This document shows positions 26,831 through 34,271 of a stretch of DNA of 34,271 nt, piece after piece. The DNA is from Bacteroidales bacterium (GTDB lineage: Bacteria; Bacteroidota; Bacteroidia; Bacteroidales; ML635J-15). Every line of letters starts with the position of its first letter. Position 1 is the first letter of the stretch. The stretch is from positions 1 through 34,271 of the forward strand of contig JAQUBO010000018.1 of the NCBI GenBank assembly GCA_028686735.1. Reading direction: 5' to 3'. Under the pieces are notes generated by a model that saw only the letters and a list, made by a program, of their open reading frames with translations, was not told where the DNA came from and did no database searches. The position numbers and the translations under genes are program-made.

Positions 26831-27049
26831 ATGGAAATACTTAAACTTTTAATACCAGCCTTAATAATTTTAGTTGTTGTCGTGATTGGACTAGGAATTG
26901 GAATATTTTTTGGAAAGAAAAAGAAATTCCCTACAACGTCTATAAGTGGGAATAAAGAAATGGCAAAACGAAATATTACTTGTGCTTCACATGATGAAAG
27001 ACATGCTTGTGGAATTAAAGGTGGCTGTTGTGGAGGCGAAAATCATTAG
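26831..27049 (+). CDS. Small single-TM protein with Cys-rich C-terminus
   Basis: MEILKLLIPALIILVVVVIGLGIGIFFGKKKKFPTTSISGNKEMAKRNITCASHDERHACGIKGGCCGGENH. The ORF extends to 26801, but Met at 26831 gives a compact N-terminus. Confidence 0.6.
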   Translation: MEILKLLIPALIILVVVVIGLGIGIFFGKKKKFPTTSISGNKEMAKRNITCASHDERHACGIKGGCCGGENH

Positions 27050-27161
27050 ATTTAGTTTTTGAAATATAATAAAAACAATAAAATAATTTGTTTGTTGTTA
27101 AAATGTAAAGTATGTTTGTCTTTTAGTACACTTAACTTTACAGATATTAACTTTATTAACG

Positions 27162-27563
27162 ATGAATAAAACTCAAAAAGACTTAAAATTATTGCCTCCT
27201 ATTTTTAAGAAAATTGCTTATGGAATTATGTTTCTAATTATCTTGTTTGTAATTCTTTCTATAACAAAAATTCTTGCGATAGACAAACAAATTGCTAAGA
27301 CAATATCAATGTCATTTTTTCTTATTGCTTTGCTATTATTAGCGATGACTCGGAGTAAAATAGAAGATGAATTAACTTTAAGAATTAGATTAAAAGCCTT
27401 TGGTGCTTCATTTCTTTATGGGGTTGTTTTTGTGATAATTACACCATTTGTAAATTTGTTTTTTGATGGTTCATTTTTGTTAGATATTGGTGTGGAACAA
27501 CTTTTAATTAGTATGTTTCTATTTTATTTTATGATGATGTTTTTGATGAAAAGAAGTAGATAA
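27162..27563 (+). CDS. Four-TM hypothetical membrane protein
   Basis: 133 aa, four hydrophobic segments, start-stop overlapped by the downstream HTH gene (taATGa). Confidence 0.6.
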   Translation: MNKTQKDLKLLPPIFKKIAYGIMFLIILFVILSITKILAIDKQIAKTISMSFFLIALLLLAMTRSKIEDELTLRIRLKAFGASFLYGVVFVIITPFVNLFFDGSFLLDIGVEQLLISMFLFYFMMMFLMKRSR

Positions 27564-27763
27564 TGAAAAATACTATAAAAATACAAAGAGCTATCAACAA
27601 TTTGACACAGGAAGAACTTGCCAATAAAATTGGTGTTTCAAGACAAACTATAAACTCCATCGAAACGAATAGATATATTCCGTCAACATTACTTGCTATG
27701 AAAATATCAAAAGTGTTTAAAATGACTGTAAATGATATTTTCGAGTTAGAAGAAAACGATTAA
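27563..27763 (+). CDS. XRE-family HTH transcriptional regulator
   Basis: 66 aa: IKIQRAINNLTQEELANKIGVSRQTINSIETNRYIPSTLLAMKISKVFKMTVNDIFELEE. Confidence 0.92.
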   Translation: MKNTIKIQRAINNLTQEELANKIGVSRQTINSIETNRYIPSTLLAMKISKVFKMTVNDIFELEEND

Positions 27764-28854
27764 ATTACTTTTGTAAAGATTTCTTTTAATATTTTTTCCT
27801 CATTATTCCAATTTAACTCTTGAGCAGCTTTTTTACAGTTTTTGTGGAATCTATTTAATTGTTTATTTTCTGCCAAGATTGATTTTAAGTATTCGGCTAA
27901 TATTTGAGGTTCAGAAGTTTTAATATTTATTCCACAAACATATTTGTTTACAATTTTGCTCATTTCGGGCAAGTCAGAGCAAATAACTGGTACTCCTGCT
28001 TGAATATAGTCAAATATTTTATTTGGTAAACTGTATTTGTAATTCAAGCTTTCACCTTGTTCTAATGAGAAACCTAAACGTGCTGTTTTTGTGAGATTAT
28101 ATAAGGCATCAAAATTTAAATTGCCAGTAAATTGCACTTTGTTACTTAAATTAAGTTCATTTGTAAGCTGTTTTAATTCTTTTTCGAGGTCGCCTTTGCC
28201 GGCAATAACAAGTTTATAATCAGGGATGTATTGCATAATTTGTATCATAATTTCGATACCTCGTTCTTTGTTTAATGCACCTTGGTAAATCAACAATTTG
28301 GGACGTGTCTCGTAGTCATCTGGGAATGTTCGTAATTGCGGTAGATTTCTTATGACTTGCATATTTATGTCATAAAGTTTGTTGTAATAATCAGCAATAG
28401 GTTGGCACACTGTGTATGAGGCACTTGCACGATTGATGAATTTTTCTTCAATTCTTTTCCAGATTTTCTTTTTGCGGGGTTTGTTTTCTAATTCTGGGAC
28501 TTCTGTAAAAAGTTCATGTGAATCATATATTATTTTAATTTTTTTTAATTTTGATGCAACTCCAGCAGCTATAAGAGTATCTAAGTCGTTTGCTAAAATT
28601 AAATCTGCTTTGTTAAAAATATAGTAGCATAGCAGTCGGGCGTTTAGACAGGCGTAAAACATAATACCTTTGTTAAAAGGTAGTCTGAACCTTTTTGTTT
28701 TGTATTGTCTGTGTACTTTAGTGCTGTTATTGAGCTTTCGCCCACAAAGCACAATATCGTAGCCAAAATTTGTTAAACTATTACATATCCGATGTACACG
28801 TTGGTCATTGCTTAAATCGTTGGATACGCTAACTATAATTTTCTTATTTGGCAT
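27760..28854 (-). CDS. Glycosyltransferase (GT4-like)
   Basis: 364 aa: LIYQGALNKERGIEIMIQIMQYIPDYKLVIAGKGDLEKELKQL and KYSLPNKIFDYIQAGVPVICSDLPEMSKIV. Confidence 0.87.
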   Translation of the reverse strand: MPNKKIIVSVSNDLSNDQRVHRICNSLTNFGYDIVLCGRKLNNSTKVHRQYKTKRFRLPFNKGIMFYACLNARLLCYYIFNKADLILANDLDTLIAAGVASKLKKIKIIYDSHELFTEVPELENKPRKKKIWKRIEEKFINRASASYTVCQPIADYYNKLYDINMQVIRNLPQLRTFPDDYETRPKLLIYQGALNKERGIEIMIQIMQYIPDYKLVIAGKGDLEKELKQLTNELNLSNKVQFTGNLNFDALYNLTKTARLGFSLEQGESLNYKYSLPNKIFDYIQAGVPVICSDLPEMSKIVNKYVCGINIKTSEPQILAEYLKSILAENKQLNRFHKNCKKAAQELNWNNEEKILKEIFTKVI

Positions 28855-28867
28855 CTTATATTTTTTT

Positions 28868-28899
28868 CAAAGATAATATTTATTTATTTTTGTATCAAA
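28868..28899 (-). promoter_or_regulatory. Bacteroidetes-type promoter for the glycosyltransferase
   Basis: Minus strand TTTG (28899-28896), 20-nt spacer, TATCTTTG (28875-28868), 13 nt before the start codon. Confidence 0.5.
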
Positions 28900-28909
28900 T
28901 TACATTATA

Positions 28910-29926
28910 ATGAATGATATCCTGAATTATAGTCTCAAATCTTTAAATACATTTAAAATAGATGTTAATGCTGATAGGTTTATTAGTTTTGATAATCTTT
29001 ATGAGTTTTTAATATTTGCGAAAGAAAATAAAAATATATTTAAACAAAAATTTATTGTAACAGGAGAGGGGAGTAACTTACTTTTTACAAAAGATTATAA
29101 TGGAACAGTAATTCATCCTGAAACAAAAGTATTTGGAGTTTTAAATGAGACAGATACTCATTATATTGTGCAGTCAGAAGCTGGTTTAAAGTGGGACGAT
29201 TTTGTTGAAAATACGTTAAAGTTAGAGGCTTATGGTCTTGAGAATCTTTCACTTATTCCTGGTACAGTTGGGGCAAGTGTTGTTCAAAATATAGGTGCGT
29301 ATGGAGTTGAAGTGGGCGACTTTGTTGATAAGGTTAAATATATTTGCCTTGAAGATTTTGTAATTAAAACTATAACTGGTAATGATTGCCAGTTTTCGTA
29401 TCGTAATAGTATATTTAAAAATGAGTTAAAGAATAAAGCAATAGTTGTTGCAGTCGATTTTAAATTAAACAAAATACCAGAATGTAATACTAATTATGCA
29501 GATATTAAAAGGTGTATTTCTGATAATGTTGATATCACTCCTATGTTTATTCGTAAAGCGGTAATAGATATTCGTAATAAAAAATTACCCGATCCTGATA
29601 TTATTGGTAATGCTGGTTCGTTTTTTAAGAATCCAGTAATTGATAAAACTAAATTTGATGAATTATTGTTGAAATTTCCTGATTTAAGATATTATGATTT
29701 ACATAATGGTAAATATAAAATTGCAGCAGGTTGGTTAATTGATGTTTGTGGTTTTAAAGGTTTTGAGCATAAAGGTGCAGCGGTTCACGAGAAACAAGCA
29801 CTTGTTTTAATTAATAAGACAGGAAAAGCAGAGGGTAAAGATATTAAGGAGCTTGCCGATATTATTTTGAAAAAGCTTAAAGATAAATTTGGACTTAGTC
29901 TAGAGCCTGAAGTGATTATTTTATAG
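28910..29926 (+). CDS. murB: UDP-N-acetylenolpyruvoylglucosamine reductase
   Basis: VTGEGSNLLFTKDYNGTVI, LSLIPGTVGASVVQNIGAYGVEVGDFV, FSYRNSIFK, NAGSFFKNPVI, AAGWLIDVCGFKG. Confidence 0.95.
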   Translation: MNDILNYSLKSLNTFKIDVNADRFISFDNLYEFLIFAKENKNIFKQKFIVTGEGSNLLFTKDYNGTVIHPETKVFGVLNETDTHYIVQSEAGLKWDDFVENTLKLEAYGLENLSLIPGTVGASVVQNIGAYGVEVGDFVDKVKYICLEDFVIKTITGNDCQFSYRNSIFKNELKNKAIVVAVDFKLNKIPECNTNYADIKRCISDNVDITPMFIRKAVIDIRNKKLPDPDIIGNAGSFFKNPVIDKTKFDELLLKFPDLRYYDLHNGKYKIAAGWLIDVCGFKGFEHKGAAVHEKQALVLINKTGKAEGKDIKELADIILKKLKDKFGLSLEPEVIIL

Positions 29927-29952
29927 ATCCCGTCCAAATAACATTTCTTAAC

Positions 29953-29982
29953 AAAAAAAGCTACTATTGAGTAGCTTTTTTT
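29953..29982. terminator. Bidirectional rho-independent terminator between convergent murB and adhesin gene
   Basis: aaaaaaagctact-attg-agtagcttttttt; stem gctact/agtagc flanked by A and T tracts. Confidence 0.85.
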
Positions 29983-30015
29983 GTTTAATAGTTAATTTGT
30001 TGTTTTCGAGAAATT

Positions 30016-33000
30016 TTACTTGAATACTGTTACAGTTCCAGCATAGGTGTAGTCTTTTCCATACTTATCTCTTAATGTTACAACATAAGAGTAAACACCT
30101 TGAGGTACGTAATCTCCTTTATCTAAGTTATAGCGACCTTTCCAGTGAGTATTCCAGTCTTTAGTTGTAAATATCATTTCCCCCCAACGGTTATAAATAG
30201 TCATTTGGTAGTTTTCTTCATCAACTCCAACTCCAATAGGATAGAATTCGTTATTCCCTGGGCTACGTAAATTGATTGCTGTTGGGAAATAGATTCTATG
30301 GTCATCGATAATTTCTATTGTTTTTGTGATAGTATCTAGACAGCCTTCTTGACTATATACAGTAAGTGTAACAGGGAATTCTCCTTGTTGCATATAAACA
30401 TGAATTGGATTTTGACTACCTGATACTGTGCCGTCTCCAAATTCCCATTCCCACGCAATAGCGTCGATAGATTGGTCTTGGAAATCAATTTCTGGTTCAA
30501 ATAAACCAGTTGACCATGGAAAAGCAACAAAATTAGCTATCGGATTGTCATGAATGTTTAAAGATATACGTGTACTGTCAGTACATCCCATAGGTGTTGT
30601 TACAATTGCAAGTATATTATAAAGACCAGTTTCGTTAAATACGTGTGTAGGTCGTTTTAGGTCAGAATAATTATCTGTGTTAGAGTTCTCATCATCAAAA
30701 TCCCAATAGTATGTGTAGGTTAAATTATCGGTATTATTGTCAAATGTAATAGATAAAGGAGCACAACCAGTGTGTGGGTTTCTGCTAAGATGTACTTCTG
30801 GAGAAGGTGAAACTACTGCTGTTACATGAGCGGTGTCATGAGGAGTAGTACAACCATCAGAAACAATTACTGTAAAGTCAGTATTTGTGACGGGGCTGAT
30901 AGATAAAGTGTTTTCTGTTGTTATTATGCCGTTACCCCAATCATAAACGTAGTTTCCATCTCCACCTGTAGCGTTAGCTAAAAGAGTAGATACTTGTCCT
31001 TGGCATATTGCGTTTGGAGTTGTTACAACTAGTGATAAAGGTGGTAATACTTCAATTGAAACGCTTGCTGGTTCAGATGCACAATTTCGTGAGTCGTAGG
31101 CGATTACTTGATAATCTGTTGTTGTTGAAGGGTTTACCAAGTAAGATGTTCCGTTGCCTAAACCTGCCCACGACAGGGTATAAGGTGGAACGCCGCCAGC
31201 TGCACTTGCCGAAACAATTGCTTCTTGGCCAATGCAAATTGTACGTCCTGCTTCTGGATATACTATTACCTCTTCTGGACTGCTAATCGGAAATTGGGCA
31301 AACACAACACAACCATCCTGATCGGTAACCGTAACATTGTAAACTCCTGCATCTAATGTGTTAGAAAATGCCTGATCGGTAACATTTGGTCTCCAATTGT
31401 ATATGTAAGGTGTTGTTCCTCCAGATACAAATATTTGAGCAAATCCGTCATTGTCACCAAAACAAGTTACGCCGTTAAATAGTACATTATCTAAATTAAG
31501 CGAGTTAGTTGCATCGACAGTTACCGTATTACTAGTAGTGCAGTTATTTCCATCAGTTATAGTAACTGTGTATGTTCCGGGAGCTAAATTCTCTTGATGT
31601 CCACCTGACATGCTTCCAGGAGTCCAATGATATGTATAACTTCCTGTACCTCCAAATATTTGGTCTATATAGGCAACTCCATTGTCAAATCCACATGTTG
31701 AATTTTCGGTAGCAAAGCTTGCATTTATTGCCGCAGGTTCATTAACAATGAGAGTTTCTGTAATAAAGCAGCTTACATCACTAGCATCATAAAGAACAAC
31801 TGTGTAAGCCGCTGCTGAAAGTCCTTCAACAATGGCAGAGTTCTCTCCAATTTGTGGCCAATTTATTAAATAATTTCCAGTGCCTCCAGATGGATAAATA
31901 CTAATCATACCATCGTTACCCGAATTACAAAGAGTGTTTACAACATCGCTAGTAATTGATAGAGGAGTTGGTTCCGAGATAGTTACACTTGTGGTTGCTG
32001 TACAGCCATTGCCATCTGTTACAGTTAAAGTATAAACTCCAGCACATAAATTATCGGCTGTTACCAATCCTGCACCACTCGACCATGAGTAGGTGTATGG
32101 GGTTGTTCCGCCCGAAACAAGAGCAGTTGCAGTTCCATTACAAAAGCCAGAACAACTGACATCGGTATAACTTGCAATCGAGACTATTAGTGGGGTGGGT
32201 TCAGTTATACTTGCACTACCTACTGCCGAACATCCATTATCATCAGTAACTGTTACTGTGTAGTTTCCTTCGGCAAGGTTAATTGCTATAGCTGTTGGTT
32301 GACCATCATCCCATAATATTGTATTGTTGGTAGTTGTGCTTGTGAAAACAACTTCAGCCGTACCACTTACCTCACCATTACAGTTTACATTAGAGACTAT
32401 AATATCGGTAATTTGAGGACCTGTAATATCGCTTAATCCAATTGTTTGGCTAATACTACAATTATGACTGTCAGTAATAGTAACAGTATAACTGCCTGAT
32501 TGAAGATTGCTTAGAGTACTTGACGAACCTGATACAGGAGACCAACTGTAGTTAAAAGTAGGTGTGCCACCTGTTGCTCCTACGGTAATTGATCCATCAG
32601 ATCCACCGCAAACTGGTTCAGTAATGTTTTGTACACTTATACCTAATATGGCAGGACTGTTAATACTAGTGGATGAATAAGCTTCGCACCCATTACTATC
32701 GGTAATTGTTATATTATATACTCCTGCACAAAGGTTATTTATAGTTGGTGTTACTTCGCTGTTTGACCATAAGTATGAATATGTACCTGTACCTCCCGAA
32801 GGCATTGCAGTGATTGTTCCATCACATGCACCATTACACATTTCGTTGGTAGCATCTAATGTAACATCTAATACAGGAGGGACACCAACTAAGATACATG
32901 TGTCAATAGTACAGCCATTATTGTCTAGTACTGTTACACAATGTTGTCCTGGAGTAAGCCCAATAGGATTTGAGATAACTTGTCCATTATCCCATACGTA

Positions 33001-34271
33001 ATCGTAAGGAGGCGTACCACCAGTAATTGTAATACTTACACTTGCGTTGGTGCTTCCATTACATTGAGCATCATTTATTGTAATATCTGCAAAAAACATT
33101 TGTGTAGGTGAAGAAACATCAATTGAATTTGATGCTGTACAGCCGTTATTGTCAGTAACCATTACTGTATGCGTTCCAGTGCATAAACCTGTTGCTGTTG
33201 CTGTTGTTTGTCCTGTGCCACTCCATAAATAAAAATAAGGAGGCGTGCCACCAAATGGTGCAGCAGTTGCAGTTCCAGTACAGTTGCCGTTGCATGATGT
33301 CGCTGAACTAGTTAAAGGAACAGTTATAAAAGTAGGTTCTGTTATTGTATAATTTCTTGTTGCAATACAATTATTAGCATCTAAAATAATAACAGAATAG
33401 TTGCCGTCACAAAGTCCTGTTTGATCTTCGTTAGTTGGTGTTACTCCTATACCTGCCCAATTGTAGCTGTATGGCGGAGTGCCTCCAAAAGCAGTGATGT
33501 CGATGCTGCCGTCGCATGTGTTTTGACAACTTGCACTATTAATGACTTCAATTGCATCAAGAATGTTTGGTTCTGTTAGGTTTACGCCTGTACTTGCAGC
33601 ACAACCAGTATTTAAATCTGTTACAACTACGCTGTAGTTACCAGCACATAAATTAGTTGCAGTTGCAGTTGTTTGTGTAGGGGTGGAGTTCCAGTTGTAT
33701 TGATATAAACCGCTACCACCAGTTACACTTACTGTTGCAGTCCCATTACAAGTTCCGTTACAAGTAATATTATTATTGTTTGAGATTGTTGCAACTGGTC
33801 CATTCATATCACTAATTGGATAGCTTTCTATTAGTTGGCAGCCTTTGTTGTCTGTAATTGTTACAGTATAACTTCCTGCCGGGATGTTAAAGATATCTTC
33901 GGTTAATTCAGAACTACTCCATAGGTAGGTATATGGTTGAGACCCCCCACTTACGGTAAGATCTATCGCTCCATCAGATTGTGTGCAGTTTGATGGCGTA
34001 ATGGCTGCAGATGCAACAATTGGAAGTCCATCAACTAGGGTGGTATTAGCACTAATGCTACATCCATTATCATCGGTGGCTGTAACAGAATATGTACCTG
34101 CACTCAAGTTACTAGCTGTTTGTGTGATTTGTAAATCGCTCCAAATAAATGAGAACGGACTGGTTCCTCCGCTTACATTTGCAAAAGCATTACCGTTGTT
34201 GCCTCCATAACAATTAATAGGAGGTGCAACAATATTTAAGCTTAATCCTGCTGGTTGTCCAATTATTGCAC
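30016..34271 (-). CDS. Giant SprB-repeat / PKD adhesin with type IX secretion (CHU_C-type) C-terminal domain, partial at right edge
   Basis: At least 13 ~75-aa modules (e.g. SCNGNCTGTATAAPFGGTPPYFYLWSGTGQTTATATGLCTGTHTVMVTDNNGC), then PKD-like segments, then a gliding-motility-type C-terminus (IYFPTAINLRSPGNNEFYPIG...MTIYNRWGEMIFTTKDWNTHWKGRY...VPQGVYSYVVTLRDKYGKDYTYAGTVTVFK). The frame is open through 34271, so the listed 34107 start is not the real N-terminus. Confidence 0.92.
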   Translation of the reverse strand, partial: AIIGQPAGLSLNIVAPPINCYGGNNGNAFANVSGGTSPFSFIWSDLQITQTASNLSAGTYSVTATDDNGCSISANTTLVDGLPIVASAAITPSNCTQSDGAIDLTVSGGSQPYTYLWSSSELTEDIFNIPAGSYTVTITDNKGCQLIESYPISDMNGPVATISNNNNITCNGTCNGTATVSVTGGSGLYQYNWNSTPTQTTATATNLCAGNYSVVVTDLNTGCAASTGVNLTEPNILDAIEVINSASCQNTCDGSIDITAFGGTPPYSYNWAGIGVTPTNEDQTGLCDGNYSVIILDANNCIATRNYTITEPTFITVPLTSSATSCNGNCTGTATAAPFGGTPPYFYLWSGTGQTTATATGLCTGTHTVMVTDNNGCTASNSIDVSSPTQMFFADITINDAQCNGSTNASVSITITGGTPPYDYVWDNGQVISNPIGLTPGQHCVTVLDNNGCTIDTCILVGVPPVLDVTLDATNEMCNGACDGTITAMPSGGTGTYSYLWSNSEVTPTINNLCAGVYNITITDSNGCEAYSSTSINSPAILGISVQNITEPVCGGSDGSITVGATGGTPTFNYSWSPVSGSSSTLSNLQSGSYTVTITDSHNCSISQTIGLSDITGPQITDIIVSNVNCNGEVSGTAEVVFTSTTTNNTILWDDGQPTAIAINLAEGNYTVTVTDDNGCSAVGSASITEPTPLIVSIASYTDVSCSGFCNGTATALVSGGTTPYTYSWSSGAGLVTADNLCAGVYTLTVTDGNGCTATTSVTISEPTPLSITSDVVNTLCNSGNDGMISIYPSGGTGNYLINWPQIGENSAIVEGLSAAAYTVVLYDASDVSCFITETLIVNEPAAINASFATENSTCGFDNGVAYIDQIFGGTGSYTYHWTPGSMSGGHQENLAPGTYTVTITDGNNCTTSNTVTVDATNSLNLDNVLFNGVTCFGDNDGFAQIFVSGGTTPYIYNWRPNVTDQAFSNTLDAGVYNVTVTDQDGCVVFAQFPISSPEEVIVYPEAGRTICIGQEAIVSASAAGGVPPYTLSWAGLGNGTSYLVNPSTTTDYQVIAYDSRNCASEPASVSIEVLPPLSLVVTTPNAICQGQVSTLLANATGGDGNYVYDWGNGIITTENTLSISPVTNTDFTVIVSDGCTTPHDTAHVTAVVSPSPEVHLSRNPHTGCAPLSITFDNNTDNLTYTYYWDFDDENSNTDNYSDLKRPTHVFNETGLYNILAIVTTPMGCTDSTRISLNIHDNPIANFVAFPWSTGLFEPEIDFQDQSIDAIAWEWEFGDGTVSGSQNPIHVYMQQGEFPVTLTVYSQEGCLDTITKTIEIIDDHRIYFPTAINLRSPGNNEFYPIGVGVDEENYQMTIYNRWGEMIFTTKDWNTHWKGRYNLDKGDYVPQGVYSYVVTLRDKYGKDYTYAGTVTVFK

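Noticed and set aside
31008-33001. Plus-strand ORFs within the SprB adhesin
   Set aside because: Antisense to a highly repetitive coding region; open only because of the repeat composition.

Overview
Bacteroidetes-type chromosomal window (AT-rich, Bacteroidetes TTTG/TAnnTTTG promoter-like sites, type IX secretion cargo). Most of it is conserved genes: TPR/AraC-type regulator, DsrE-like protein, an ECF sigma / anti-sigma / Spy-like module, a split transketolase with a von Willebrand A gene between its halves, RtcB, a Lol-type permease, PrsW, a tandem-fused adenylate kinase, hpt, purE, a PorV/PorQ-like protein plus a helix-hairpin-helix outer-membrane protein, a tandem UspA protein, recJ, lysS, nhaC, an XRE regulator pair, a glycosyltransferase, murB, and a giant SprB-repeat adhesin running off the right edge. 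The most unusual stretch is 9.99-11.0 kb. There, a 90-bp-period array of REP-like hairpins (GTAG + perfect 9-bp stem) runs in frame into an N-terminally truncated REP-associated tyrosine transposase (RAYT). Next come what looks like a 29-codon remnant of a type II-C cas1 and a frameshifted remnant of a secreted protein. Other structure: a nested inverted-repeat element at the left edge, a ~560-bp cluster of duplicated palindromic units, and two diverged copies of a ~125-bp repeat flanking recJ. All homology statements come from reading motifs by eye; no database search was run.
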